A DNA stretch of 64,000 nt, from NCBI GenBank assembly GCA_964429745.1, contig CAYSDI010000001.1, positions 1 through 64,000 on the forward strand. The letters run 5' to 3'. Under the pieces are notes generated by a model, which did no database searches, had not been told where the DNA came from, and saw only the letters and a program-made list of their open reading frames with translations. The stretch comes from WGOA01 sp964429745 (GTDB taxonomy: Bacteria > Bacteroidota > Bacteroidia > Chitinophagales > BACL12). The translations under genes were made by a program, and so were the position numbers. Below are positions 1 to 11,345 of this stretch, in pieces. Within the stretch, counting starts at the first letter, position 1. Every line of letters starts with the position of its first letter.

Positions 1-108
1 GGAGTGGTGAGGGGGGGGGTCGCCCGGATGATGTTGTTTACGGCAGCTCGCCAAGCATAATCGGCCCTGGTTATCGGACCTCAGCTATCTGGTAGCGTAC
101 GGCTAGGG

Positions 109-1566
109 TTATCTGGCGGCGTCCGGCTTGCCCTTTGGAATCAACCCCCACAAAAACGCTGAAATAGCCAGTGACACGGCTGCAATCCAGAAAATGAGGT
201 CTTTGTTTGGTGCATCGCTGACCAGGCGGCCTATGCCCAGGCTCACGGTGAGTTGGGGCAACACAACGGCCAGGTTGAACAGCCCCATGAACAGGCCCAT
301 CCGCTCGCCCTGCGCTTTGTTGCTCATGATGGCAAAGACCAAACTGATGGTACTGGCCCAGCCGATGCCGAGCACTGCCATAACTAAATAGATGGATATG
401 GGCGTGTTGCCAACCAACAATAACAAAACATATCCTATAGACATACTGGCAATGCAGGCCCGGTGAATGGTGATGCGCGAGTATCGGCGGGCGAGCGGTT
501 CAAGCAGCAGTCCGGGAAGGAGCGCCCCCACAACGTTAAGCGTAAAAAAGCTCCAGCCGATCTGCTGGCCGAGTTGTTTCTCATCGGTGTCGGGAAAGTT
601 CTGACGCAGCCAGACGAACATATAAACGAACATGGTCTGGATGCCCAGCCAGGTAAAGGCGTGCGCGGCCAGAATCTTTCTAAAAGCACCGGTGCCAGCT
701 CCTTCGCTGTCTTTGCGCCGAAAGGTATCGAACAGCAGAACCGCAGTGAGCGCAGCCGCGGCAATTTCCACCGTGTAATTCTGGGGGCCTTCTGTGGCCA
801 CTTGCCCGCCACCGGACCGGCGCATAATTTCTTGTATGAATTGATAGATGGCGTAAAGCAGAAAACCGGCCAGCGGGCGAAGGCTGCTGAAGACCTGGGC
901 GGCAGAAGCCGGAGCAACTCCCTTTTCCGCATCGGGGTTAATGGAGGATTGCAATTGCCGGGGCTCCGTGATAAACAGGGGCGGCACAATGGAAAAGACC
1001 AGCACCAGCACGGCTCCGATGTAGATGAGCGCGATGTTGCCGGCCGTAATGCCGATGAGGTAAGCCAGCACGCCAAAGCTGCCGGAAATACCCTGCGCCC
1101 AGGTGAAGGCGCGGGTGCGGCGGTGGTCGTCGGGAGTTACGTCGGCGATGATGGAGCGCGTCGGGTTAAAGCTTATGTTGATGCTCAGGTCCAGAACCAA
1201 CATGACCATCATGGCCACGCCAAGTATGCCTTCCAGGCCAAAACCAGCCGCGATGCGATCAATGTTGGGCAGGGCCAACAGGGCCAGCGCGGTGAGCGTG
1301 CCGCCGATCCAGATGAAGGGTTTTCGGCGCCCTCCCCAAAACCAAACCTTGTCAGAGATAAGCCCCACGATGGGTTGGCCCAGGATGCCGGCAATGGGTC
1401 CTGCGGCCCAAACCAGCCCGACGTCGTGGATAGCCAATCCATATTTTTCGCTCATAATCCAGCTTAGGGCGGCGATCTGGACAGAAAGGGCAAAGCCCAT
1501 AGCGGTAGTTGGCAGGCTGAGGATGCTAAGGAAGGCGGTGTTCAGTTTTTCCTGGAAGGGTCGCAT
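109..1566 (-). CDS. SLC45/GPH-like MFS sugar transporter
   Basis: A 485-residue integral inner-membrane protein with about 12 hydrophobic segments. The motif GGRRKPF at about residues 78-84, in the loop after TM2, is typical of the SLC45-like sugar:proton symporters of the major facilitator superfamily. It probably imports maltose or another small alpha-glucoside; that substrate is inferred from the neighbouring glycogen and amylase genes. It is divergent from a second transporter at 1640, with only 73 bp between the two starts, and a palindrome in that gap may control both. The ATG at 1566 is needed to keep TM1 whole. The 108 bp downstream of its stop show no gene. Confidence 0.85.
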   Translation of the reverse strand: MRPFQEKLNTAFLSILSLPTTAMGFALSVQIAALSWIMSEKYGLAIHDVGLVWAAGPIAGILGQPIVGLISDKVWFWGGRRKPFIWIGGTLTALALLALPNIDRIAAGFGLEGILGVAMMVMLVLDLSINISFNPTRSIIADVTPDDHRRTRAFTWAQGISGSFGVLAYLIGITAGNIALIYIGAVLVLVFSIVPPLFITEPRQLQSSINPDAEKGVAPASAAQVFSSLRPLAGFLLYAIYQFIQEIMRRSGGGQVATEGPQNYTVEIAAAALTAVLLFDTFRRKDSEGAGTGAFRKILAAHAFTWLGIQTMFVYMFVWLRQNFPDTDEKQLGQQIGWSFFTLNVVGALLPGLLLEPLARRYSRITIHRACIASMSIGYVLLLLVGNTPISIYLVMAVLGIGWASTISLVFAIMSNKAQGERMGLFMGLFNLAVVLPQLTVSLGIGRLVSDAPNKDLIFWIAAVSLAISAFLWGLIPKGKPDAAR

Positions 1567-1575
1567 GGCTCAATA

Positions 1576-1596
1576 ATAGTGTATATCAGACACGAA
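1576..1596. promoter_or_regulatory. Palindromic operator candidate (AGTGT-N7-ACAC)
   Basis: The core AGTGTATATCAGACACG (1578-1594) lies between the divergent MFS genes. It matches three other sites in the window (15177, 41724 and 49466) in half-site sequence, 7-bp spacing and AA/TT-type flanks, although its right arm has one mismatch (ACACG). It ends 10 bp upstream of the minus-strand start codon and 44 bp before the plus-strand one, so a bound protein could affect both promoters. The regulator is unknown. Confidence 0.5.
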
Positions 1597-1639
1597 GAGA
1601 AATTATAGCTAACTTGGGAGCCCTGAATAACACCGTTTT

Positions 1640-3463
1640 ATGGCCAAAAAACCCCGGCTCAGTTTCTGGCAGATCTGGAACATGAGCTTTGGCTTTCTGG
1701 GTATCCAGTTCGGATTTGCCCTGCAGAACGCGAACACGTCGCGCATTTTTGAAACCCTTGGAGCCAATGTGGACGACATTCCAATTTTGTGGATTGCCGC
1801 ACCGCTGACGGGGTTGATTGTGCAGCCCATTATTGGCCACATGAGCGACCGCACCTGGGGGCCGCTGGGGCGCCGGCGTCCGTTCTTTTTGGTGGGGGCC
1901 ATCCTGGCCTCGATTGCGCTGATCATCATGCCCAATTCGTGGGAATTGTGGGTGGCTGCGGGCATGCTCTGGATCATGGATGCCTCCATTAACGTTTCCA
2001 TGGAGCCCTTCCGCGCTTTTGTAGGGGACAACCTGCCCGACGAGCAGCGCACGAAAGGCTTCGCCATGCAGAGTTTCTTCATCGGCACCGGGGCGGTGGT
2101 GGCGTCGCTCCTGCCTTGGATGATGACCAATTGGTTCAACCTGTCCAACACCGCGCCGAGCGGGGAGATTGCGCCCTCAGTCAAATTCTCGTTTTACTGC
2201 GGCGGCGCCATTTTCTTTCTGGCCGTGCTGTGGACGGTGTTGCGCTCTAAGGAATACAGCCCGGACGAGATGGCGGCTTTTGAAGAGCACGAACGCTCGG
2301 AGCGCGAGAAGGCCGAAATGAATAAGCCCGGCAAGCCAGCAGAGGCCGGCCGCAAGAAAGGCGACTTTGCCGTGGTGATGAAAACACCGTCAGAGACACC
2401 CGGCGACCACCTTCCCGCGCCCGCCAGGTTGTACCGGCAGGGAGCCTATTGGCTGCTGGGTGGCGTGGTGCTCTCGCTGCTGGTGTTCCAATTGCAGTTG
2501 GGTAAACAAGAACTGTACATCGTGGGTTTTGGCGGAGCCATCTTTGGACTAATGCTGATGCTGACCGGCTACCTGATCGGGCGCAGCAAACACCACGGTG
2601 GCTTTGTGGAGGTCATGGCTGACTTGATGAACATGCCCAAAACCATGAAGCAACTAGCGGTGGTGCAGTTCTTTAGCTGGTTTGCCCTGTTTGCCATGTG
2701 GATTTACTCCACCAATGCGGTTACCCGGCATTACTACGACATGAATGCGCCTGCGGGCATTGTGCAGCAATTGGAAGCCTACCTGCCGAATATTGCCGCC
2801 GAAGACCGCGAGGACGTCGCGGCGAGTTTGCGCAACATTAAACCGACCAAGGGCAGCAGCGAAGTGTTCATCCCCGTGGGCGTCAGCGATGCATTTTTGC
2901 AAGGGGCTATTGCCAGTGAAGCGGAAATAGCGCAGGGACTTGACCCGGAGCGCGCCGCGCTGGTTGGGGAGCTCAAAACGGTGCGGCAGGAATACAATAC
3001 TGGTGGCGACTGGATCGGGGTCATGTTTGCCGTTTACAATGGTGTTGCGGCGCTGGTGGCTTTTCTGATTCCCATACTGGCCGGCTACATTAACCGCCGC
3101 CGCACACACATGCTCTGCATGCTCATTGGCGGCTTTGGTTTGGCTTCTGTCTTCTTGTTCCGCAGCCCGGACATGCTCCTGGTCTCGATGGCCTGCGTTG
3201 GTGTGGCGTGGGCTAGCATCCTTTCCATGCCTTATGCCATCCTCAGCGGTGCCCTGCCTTTGCGCAAAATGGGCGTTTACATGGGCATCTTCAACTTCTT
3301 CATCGTGATCCCGCAATTGGTGGCGGCCAGCATTTTGGGCTTCCTCGTGCTGCGCTTCTTCAGCAACGATCCCATCTGGGCGCTGCTGGTTGGCGGCTTG
3401 TCAATGGTGGTGGCAGGCTTGCTGACGCTTCGGGTTAATGATGCCACGGACACTGTTCAGTAA
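1640..3463 (+). CDS. SLC45-like MFS maltose/sugar transporter with periplasmic insert
   Basis: A 607-residue inner-membrane transporter. The start region resembles SLC45-type symporters, and GRRRPFF sits at about residues 77-83. It is about 120 residues longer than its divergent neighbour. Part of the excess is a hydrophilic stretch of about 85 residues (roughly 368-452) between predicted TM7 and TM8, which would face the periplasm. Another part is an extended charged central loop rich in Glu and Lys. The presumed role is uptake of maltose or maltodextrin made by the window's amylases; the substrate is inferred from context. The stop is followed 6 nt later by AT-rich palindromes. Confidence 0.85.
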   Translation: MAKKPRLSFWQIWNMSFGFLGIQFGFALQNANTSRIFETLGANVDDIPILWIAAPLTGLIVQPIIGHMSDRTWGPLGRRRPFFLVGAILASIALIIMPNSWELWVAAGMLWIMDASINVSMEPFRAFVGDNLPDEQRTKGFAMQSFFIGTGAVVASLLPWMMTNWFNLSNTAPSGEIAPSVKFSFYCGGAIFFLAVLWTVLRSKEYSPDEMAAFEEHERSEREKAEMNKPGKPAEAGRKKGDFAVVMKTPSETPGDHLPAPARLYRQGAYWLLGGVVLSLLVFQLQLGKQELYIVGFGGAIFGLMLMLTGYLIGRSKHHGGFVEVMADLMNMPKTMKQLAVVQFFSWFALFAMWIYSTNAVTRHYYDMNAPAGIVQQLEAYLPNIAAEDREDVAASLRNIKPTKGSSEVFIPVGVSDAFLQGAIASEAEIAQGLDPERAALVGELKTVRQEYNTGGDWIGVMFAVYNGVAALVAFLIPILAGYINRRRTHMLCMLIGGFGLASVFLFRSPDMLLVSMACVGVAWASILSMPYAILSGALPLRKMGVYMGIFNFFIVIPQLVAASILGFLVLRFFSNDPIWALLVGGLSMVVAGLLTLRVNDATDTVQ

Positions 3464-3467
3464 TTGC

Positions 3468-3510
3468 CATAACATATTTTATGTTATCCATATCATATAA
3501 TATGTTATGG
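3468..3510. promoter_or_regulatory. Paired AT-rich palindromes (AACATA-N3-TATGTT)
   Basis: Two 15-bp dyads, AACATATTTTATGTT (3471-3485) and ATCATATAATATGTT (3492-3506), have centres exactly 21 bp apart. The first extends to a perfect 19-bp palindrome (3469-3487). The outer arms CCATAACATAT and ATATGTTATGG also pair over 11 bp. The site lies between convergent genes, so it could be an AT-rich bidirectional terminator. However, the same AACATA/TATGTT half-sites recur upstream of the GH13 gene (9301) and across the pgi start (53293), which favours protein recognition. Confidence 0.45.
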
Positions 3511-3528
3511 CACCAAACATACATTTTT

Positions 3529-4365
3529 CTATTGCGTTGGTTTCCATGACTCGTTGATCCACTGCCGCAGATCCGTGGTATCACCGCTAAAGACGTTCAG
3601 GTCGGTTTTCTCCCGGATGCCGTTGACGCGACCTGTCTGAGCAAATTGCCAGAACAACACACGCTCATCTTCTTGCAACAGCGGAAGGTCCGGGCGTTCG
3701 TATGCGGCAATCCAAAGCGTGACCGTGTCGGTTGTGCCAGCCAACAGTTTGCGGTAGTAGTATTGGTTGGTATACACCACGGGCTTACAAGCGCACAAAC
3801 TTCGCATTTCATCCAGCCAGGCGCGCATGCGGCGCTGCAATTCTTCGCTGCTTAGGCCAGCATCGCTTTCCAGGTCCAATACCGGGGGAAGGTCTCCCGG
3901 TTCCAGTGCGGCCACTTTCCAGAAATGACGGGCTTGCTCGCGCGCATCGCGGGAGGGGCTGAAAAAGTGGTATGCGCCGTTGTAGAAACCAGCGGCTTCA
4001 GCGCCCTCGCGGTTGCGGTTGAACTGCGGATCGCGCCAGTCCAGGCCTTCAGTGGCCTTGATCCAGACAAAGTCCGTTCGGACGGAACTGGTAGCAATGT
4101 CGCTCCACTGAATGCGGCCATTCCACCGGGATACGTCAAGGCCAACAGAACCAAAGCCAGGCGGTACTTGAACACCCAGCGAAGGATACATCCAGGTGCT
4201 GTGCAGCACGTACCAGCGGCCGATAAACAGCGCGGCGGGAATGAGCAGCAACAGGATCCAGGCATAAGCCGTCCAGGCGCGCTTGCGGCGGCGGCGGCGG
4301 CTTGGGTTATGTGCGGGCAGGTCCGCGTTGGAGGCGCGGCGTGCAGGGGTGCGGGCTCTTGCCAT
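3529..4365 (-). CDS. GH25 muramidase (lysozyme), membrane-anchored
   Basis: A 278-residue glycoside hydrolase family 25 protein (1,4-beta-N-acetylmuramidase fold). A basic N-terminus of about 30 residues precedes one transmembrane helix (about 33-50), and the catalytic domain would lie in the periplasm. Family motifs are visible: GLDVSRWNG near the domain start (first catalytic Asp), WIKATEG, and PVLDLE, which carries the acidic pair. The reaction is hydrolysis of peptidoglycan between MurNAc and GlcNAc. It starts 11 nt after the GH57 gene on the same strand, so it is probably co-transcribed; its link to glucan metabolism is unclear. Confidence 0.85.
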   Translation of the reverse strand: MARARTPARRASNADLPAHNPSRRRRRKRAWTAYAWILLLLIPAALFIGRWYVLHSTWMYPSLGVQVPPGFGSVGLDVSRWNGRIQWSDIATSSVRTDFVWIKATEGLDWRDPQFNRNREGAEAAGFYNGAYHFFSPSRDAREQARHFWKVAALEPGDLPPVLDLESDAGLSSEELQRRMRAWLDEMRSLCACKPVVYTNQYYYRKLLAGTTDTVTLWIAAYERPDLPLLQEDERVLFWQFAQTGRVNGIREKTDLNVFSGDTTDLRQWINESWKPTQ

Positions 4366-4376
4366 GTCCGCTTACG

Positions 4377-7058
4377 TTAGGGTTTGGTGCTGCCGGAAGC
4401 CTTCTGCTTTGCGGCAGCCTGAGGTGTAGCCTCAGCCTGAGGTGCGACTTCGGGCTGCGGCGCCCCCCCAGGAAGCGTTGCAGCGTCGGGCTTGAACTTG
4501 CCGTCTGTTGGCGCGGGTGCCGCGGGGTCGGCAAGCTTGCTATCTGTTGGCGCGGGGTCGGCAAGCTTGCCGTCATACGGTCCTGCCTTGCGCGCCGGCT
4601 CAGCTTCTGCCGGATGCACTCCGAGCATGGGCACCTCATCGGGCATTGGCCGAATGGGGGCGCGGACACCCAGGCGCTCCCCGAGACGTTCCCATTCCAC
4701 CACCAACTCGTCGGTCATGGGCGAACCATCAGGGGTTTTTGCCCGCGAAATCTGGTAGTACTCATTCTGGAGCTGCCAGAGATCCGGGTGAATGTCCAGG
4801 TCGCGGAGTACCTTGAACACCCGATTCAGGCGGTCCAGGTGCTGCACGGGCTCAGCGACAATCGGCAATTCCTGCAAGGCCTGCAGCAAGCGTTTGCCCG
4901 CGGCAAAAGCGATCAATTTGCGATCGAGCGGCACTAACCACTTGCGGGCCTGCACATCCAGCTTTTCCAGCTTGCGCGGGTTCAGTGGGCCGTTTTCAAA
5001 CACCTTGCGGATTTCGGTGTTGATCACCACCTCCAGGTTGCGCGAGAACACATCGGGAATGTGCATGTCCGCAGACTTGAGCACGTTCATGATGTTGTAA
5101 TTGCGGTCGAAAATTTCGCGGTACGCATTCTCGGCCTGTTCCAGGTCAGCGGCCACAATCTTGTCCAATACCTTGCGCTGCTCGTCGCGAAACAGATTCC
5201 AAAACGAGAAGCTGGAGCCGCTGAAGTATTTCTGCATGATGCCCAGCACTTCTGCCGTGCGGCTCATCAGGAACGCATCGCGGATTTCCTCAAACATAGC
5301 CTCAAACACCGAGGCTTCCATGTCGGAGTCGAATTGCCCTATTATCTGATGCTGCCCCAGGTAAATAACAGCAAACGAAAAATGCTTGTCCGAGCGGGTG
5401 ATGCGCGAGCGGACCTGCGTGCGACCCAGGGCAAGCCGCTGGATGCCGGCATCAAAACGCTCGTAGCGCTCGCTGATGGCCAGATAATTGCAGATGTCCA
5501 GTTGCTCGGGGAAGTCCTCAAACAGCGAGTACACCGCGTAGTGCATCCCCACCCGCGACAAGGTCAGTCGTGTAGGGGCCACCTGCTTTTCGTAGATCTC
5601 GGCGCCGTTGGCATAGTCGGGGTGGTTGGCAGGAGCTTCGCGCAGCTTCTGGACAAATTGCTCCTCCAGCTCAACACCACATTCGCGTTCAGCCAGTTGA
5701 ATGGCCCTGTTGGCATAGCGCAAAATTTGCACCGGTTCCACGCGGCCGATGTCGTCAAAGAACCAGCCGCAACTGGTGTACATGAGCATGCCCTGGCGCA
5801 GAATTTCCAACAGGCGAATGGCCGTAGTGGTTTCTTCTTCGTTGAGTTTTCGCAGGCTGTGCCGGGCCAGAAAAGCATCAACATTGGCGCGGCTGCGGTC
5901 GTGGATGACATCCAGGTATTCGCGAGCGGCTTGTTCAGGCTCTTTTAGGTACAGTGGGGCATGTTCTTCCCAGGCTGTTTGCAGGCGATCGGACAGGCCA
6001 TCCAGCGCTTCGCGCAAAGGCTTGCGCCAGGCCAAGGTCCAGTCCGGGCCCCCGCTCCCGTCGCGACAACCGCAGTCGGATCGCCAACGCTCTACCCCGT
6101 GCACACAACTCCAGGAGCTGCGGGGAACAATTTCCGCCTCTTCCACCGGCGGATGAAGCGCCAGAAATTGGGCGTAGTTGGTCAGTTTTACGTTGGCGCT
6201 GGAATCAATCTGGTCCAGAGCAAAGGCCAGGGCCATGTCCCCGTATTTGTGGTGGTGCCCGTAAGACTCCCCGTCAGTAGCCACATGCACCAGGCGCGGG
6301 CCGCCAGTTTCGGCACCAAAACCGCCCAAAAGTGCACCGGCAAATCGCGAACCATCGTCGAGCAGCCCTTTGAAGGCGACGTCTTGCGCCAGCCCTCCGT
6401 CGTAAAAAAACAGATCAATAGACTTGCCGCCACTTAACGGGCAGCGGTATGGGCGGCGCGGGTCTACTTTGTTGCCGCTCACGTCGCGCCAGACGCTTTC
6501 GCCAAAACCGCGCACGCTTTTGGCCTGCCGCGGACTGAGCACCGTGAAGGCGATTCCGTTTGTGGCTAACACTTCGAGCGTGTCGCGGTCTACTGCGGCC
6601 TCCGGCAGCCACATTCCTATGGGGTCGCGGCCAAATCGCCGCTGAAAGTCGCGAATACCCCATTCCACCTGCAAACGCTTGATGCGCGCTGTGGCCAGGG
6701 GCATGATCAGGTGGTTGTAGGCCTGCGCCATGGCCGACCCGTGCCCCTCGAAGCGCTCCATGCTAAGGCGGTCTGCATCCAAAACGCGTTGGTACACCGA
6801 GCTGGCGTTATCTTCCATCCAACTGAGCAGCGTCGGTCCAAAGTTGAAGCTGATTCTTGCGTAATTGTTGACAATTTCGGCAATCCGCCCATTGTCATCC
6901 AGGATGCGCGACCAGGCATTGGGCCCGTAGCACTCGGCGGTGATGCGCTCGTTCCAGTCGTGGAACGGATACGGATCCTCTTGCCATTCAATGGTTTCCA
7001 ACCAGGGGTTTTCACGCGGAGGCTGGTAAAAATGGCCGTGGATGCAGATGTAATTCAC
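4377..7058 (-). CDS. GH57-like protein with DUF3536 domain
   Basis: An 893-residue protein with no signal peptide, so probably cytosolic. The N-terminal half matches the glycoside hydrolase family 57 fold (alpha-amylase/branching-enzyme type): HGHFYQPPRENPW at the start, WLPE near residue 153 (position of the GH57 nucleophile) and TDGESYGHHHKYGDM near 264 (acid/base region). The second half fits DUF3536, a domain of unknown function that accompanies such enzymes. The last 75 residues or so are a low-complexity tail rich in Pro, Ala and Asp, with imperfect repeats of the type DGKLADPAPT. It probably acts on glycogen-like alpha-glucan, but its exact reaction cannot be read from sequence. Confidence 0.85.
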   Translation of the reverse strand: MNYICIHGHFYQPPRENPWLETIEWQEDPYPFHDWNERITAECYGPNAWSRILDDNGRIAEIVNNYARISFNFGPTLLSWMEDNASSVYQRVLDADRLSMERFEGHGSAMAQAYNHLIMPLATARIKRLQVEWGIRDFQRRFGRDPIGMWLPEAAVDRDTLEVLATNGIAFTVLSPRQAKSVRGFGESVWRDVSGNKVDPRRPYRCPLSGGKSIDLFFYDGGLAQDVAFKGLLDDGSRFAGALLGGFGAETGGPRLVHVATDGESYGHHHKYGDMALAFALDQIDSSANVKLTNYAQFLALHPPVEEAEIVPRSSWSCVHGVERWRSDCGCRDGSGGPDWTLAWRKPLREALDGLSDRLQTAWEEHAPLYLKEPEQAAREYLDVIHDRSRANVDAFLARHSLRKLNEEETTTAIRLLEILRQGMLMYTSCGWFFDDIGRVEPVQILRYANRAIQLAERECGVELEEQFVQKLREAPANHPDYANGAEIYEKQVAPTRLTLSRVGMHYAVYSLFEDFPEQLDICNYLAISERYERFDAGIQRLALGRTQVRSRITRSDKHFSFAVIYLGQHQIIGQFDSDMEASVFEAMFEEIRDAFLMSRTAEVLGIMQKYFSGSSFSFWNLFRDEQRKVLDKIVAADLEQAENAYREIFDRNYNIMNVLKSADMHIPDVFSRNLEVVINTEIRKVFENGPLNPRKLEKLDVQARKWLVPLDRKLIAFAAGKRLLQALQELPIVAEPVQHLDRLNRVFKVLRDLDIHPDLWQLQNEYYQISRAKTPDGSPMTDELVVEWERLGERLGVRAPIRPMPDEVPMLGVHPAEAEPARKAGPYDGKLADPAPTDSKLADPAAPAPTDGKFKPDAATLPGGAPQPEVAPQAEATPQAAAKQKASGSTKP

Positions 7059-7293
7059 AATCAGGGTTTATCAGAGAGGGAAAGGCATGGGATGTTCTGA
7101 AAAAGGGTATACGCAAAGGATCGGTCGCGGATTCGCTGTTCAGCCAGCATGTTGAACCCGTTAAGATGAGGCAAACAAAGGCCAAGGCAAAAAAGCCGTC
7201 ATTTCAAGCTAAAAGGTGCCAGGTTAACTGCTGTAAATTTGGAGCTGTTAAAAACCGGGTCTAAGGCAGGATCCGGGGTTTTGAGAAGCATCC

Positions 7294-9297
7294 TCAAGGT
7301 TTCAGTTCCAGCACCAGCGATTGGTAAGGCCGCAGCGAGAGGCTGTCAGCCAGTGAAAAACTGTTGCCCAAAACCGGGTGCGTGCCTTTTGTAAAACCAT
7401 GGGTTCGCTCGGCAAAGCGGTTCAAAGACAAGGAGCGCTCCTTGGCACTGGCATTGAGCACGGTCATCACAGTTTTTTGCTCGTTGTAGCGAAAGAACAC
7501 ATAAACGCCGTCCTGCGGCACGAACTGGGTCAGGCGGCCCGAGTGCAGCACGGCATTTGCTTTGCGCCAACGGGCCATTCCCCGGACATAATCAAACGCC
7601 TGGTTCTCAGCTTCTGTTCTGCCTGCTGCCGAAAATTTATCAGTGGAATCCGTGGACCAGCCCCCCGGAAAATCCTTGCGCACGCTCCCGCCGTGTGCGT
7701 CGGCCAATTCGCCCATCAGGATTTCCGTACCATAGTAAAGCATAGGGATGCCGCGCACGGTCATGAGCCAGTCAATGCCGGCGCGGAATTTTGCGTCGTT
7801 GCGGCCCACCACGCCGAAGAAACGGCTCAAGTCGTGGTTGTCTAAAAAGACCACGTTCAGGCTGGGATCGCGGTACACAAAATCCTTGGCCAGCGTCAGG
7901 TACAGCCGGGTCACCCCCTCGGTCCAGCCGTCGGACTTGGTGAGCGCTTCGTTGATGGCGTAATAGCTCTGAAAATCGGTGAGCCCGGGCATGTCGGGCT
8001 GGAATTTCTTGTCCAGAATAGTGTTGCCGTGGTAGAAGGCCTGCACCACGCCGCCGTGTACCCAGGTTTCGGCAAAGAGGCCCAAACCGGGATAGGCTTT
8101 TCGCACGGCTGCCGACCAGGTTTCCAGAAACTTGGGATCAGAATAGGCCCAGGTGTCCATCCGCAAGGCGTCTGTGCCGGCTTCTTCCACCCACCAGAGG
8201 TTGTTTTGAATGATGTAGCGCGCCAGCAGCGGGTCTTGCTGGTTCAGGTCGGGCATGTGGGTATCAAACCAGCCGTCGGTCATCAGCTTGCGGTCTGCCT
8301 CAGCGGCATAGGGATCCATCAGCGTGAAATCTTTGTAGGTAGTTCGGGTGAACTCCGGCCACTGGTGAATCCATTCGCTGGAAACCAGGTTGGTGTACAG
8401 CGGATGCTGGTCGCCCCAATGGTTGTGGATGATGTCCATAACAACTTTTATGCCGCGGCTGCGGCAGGCAGCGGTAAAATCAAGGTAGTCCTGGTGGCTG
8501 CCCAGGCGGGGGTCGATGCGGTACAAATCCGTGGCAGCATAGCCGTGGTAGCTGGCTTTGGGCTGATTGTTTTCCAACACCGGATTGAGCCAAATAGCGG
8601 TGATGCCCAAATCCTGCAAATAGTCAAGGCGAGCCGTGATGCCCGCTAAATCGCCACCGTGGCGAAAGTAATCGTTGCTGCGGTCCAGCGACTGATCATG
8701 CATCCCTTCTACGACGTCGTTGGCCGGATCGCCGTTGGCAAAACGGTCGGGCATAATCAGGTACATCATGTCCTGCGGACCAAGCCCTGCGGGCTGCCAA
8801 TCGGTGCGTGCGCGAAGCTCAAAAGGTCGAGCATAATGTTTTTTATCCTTGCTGAAATGCAGCATGACCGTTCCCGGTTCAAGGCCGTCTTCAAGGGCCA
8901 ACTCCAAAAAGAGGTAGTTAGTATTGGTTGTTTTCTGCGCGCGCATCAGGCGAATGCCCGGGTGGCTTAGCGACGGCTCCCAAGAAGAAATGCCCGATCC
9001 GTAAACGAGCAGTTGGAGCTCACCGTCGCCCAGCCCTACCCACCAGTGCGGGGGATCAACCCGGGTTACCGTTTCGGCGGGTTGTGCGTACAAGGGCAGG
9101 CTGAGTGCGGTGCCCAGCGCAAACAGGACTGCGAAGAACCATGCGCTAGGCGACGTGCGGATGCTGTTGCGCGTGCCCGAGGTTACGCCACGGCAATATC
9201 CGGAGTTCCTGCTCGCTCCCCCGGAAGCACCGAGGCAAGATGTTATGCTCGGATGCATCAACCGCTGCACAGATGAAGCAACATAACTAAATTTCAT
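7294..9297 (-). CDS. Periplasmic GH13 cyclomaltodextrinase/neopullulanase-like enzyme
   Basis: About 667 residues. An N-terminal beta-sandwich of the cyclomaltodextrinase-N type begins around RVDPPHWWVG, followed by the GH13 barrel and a C-terminal beta domain. Catalytic residues are present: Asp in RMDTWAY (about 382), Glu in AETWVHGG (about 408) and Asp in LDNHDLSR (about 487). It would hydrolyse cyclodextrins, pullulan or maltodextrins. A hydrophobic signal segment ending in LPLYAQ implies export, probably to the periplasm. The start is uncertain: the frame is open up to 9435, overlapping glgB, while ATGs at 9297 and 9258 both leave an unusually long, Ser/Arg-rich stretch before the signal core. 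I chose 9297. Confidence 0.8.
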   Translation of the reverse strand: MKFSYVASSVQRLMHPSITSCLGASGGASRNSGYCRGVTSGTRNSIRTSPSAWFFAVLFALGTALSLPLYAQPAETVTRVDPPHWWVGLGDGELQLLVYGSGISSWEPSLSHPGIRLMRAQKTTNTNYLFLELALEDGLEPGTVMLHFSKDKKHYARPFELRARTDWQPAGLGPQDMMYLIMPDRFANGDPANDVVEGMHDQSLDRSNDYFRHGGDLAGITARLDYLQDLGITAIWLNPVLENNQPKASYHGYAATDLYRIDPRLGSHQDYLDFTAACRSRGIKVVMDIIHNHWGDQHPLYTNLVSSEWIHQWPEFTRTTYKDFTLMDPYAAEADRKLMTDGWFDTHMPDLNQQDPLLARYIIQNNLWWVEEAGTDALRMDTWAYSDPKFLETWSAAVRKAYPGLGLFAETWVHGGVVQAFYHGNTILDKKFQPDMPGLTDFQSYYAINEALTKSDGWTEGVTRLYLTLAKDFVYRDPSLNVVFLDNHDLSRFFGVVGRNDAKFRAGIDWLMTVRGIPMLYYGTEILMGELADAHGGSVRKDFPGGWSTDSTDKFSAAGRTEAENQAFDYVRGMARWRKANAVLHSGRLTQFVPQDGVYVFFRYNEQKTVMTVLNASAKERSLSLNRFAERTHGFTKGTHPVLGNSFSLADSLSLRPYQSLVLELKP

Positions 9298-9315
9298 AAT
9301 AACATAAATTATGTT
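9280..9315. promoter_or_regulatory. AACATA/TATGTT palindrome and phased half-site
   Basis: A perfect dyad AACATAAATTATGTT (9301-9315) lies just upstream of the GH13 start chosen at 9297. A second AACATA half-site begins at 9280, exactly 21 bp away, which repeats the centre spacing of the pairs at 3471/3492 and 53270/53293. No clear -7 box was seen here. The position between glgB and the cyclomaltodextrinase gene would suit an operator for the latter. Confidence 0.45.
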
Positions 9316-9431
9316 GTGGTAAGCATGTTCTTGTGAGCAAAGAACAGATGTAAAATTAAATTCTTCTAATATTATCTTACCAAACCATGTACGCCACAAT
9401 GTTTGGCGTGCAAAGTTTTGATGAGGCAGCG

Positions 9432-11331
<1,900 letters not shown>

Positions 11332-11345
<14 letters not shown>

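Noticed and set aside
7250..7285. AAAACC/GGTTTT possible hairpin after the cyclomaltodextrinase gene
   Set aside because: It has only six weak pairs around a loop of about 20 nt; not convincing as a terminator.
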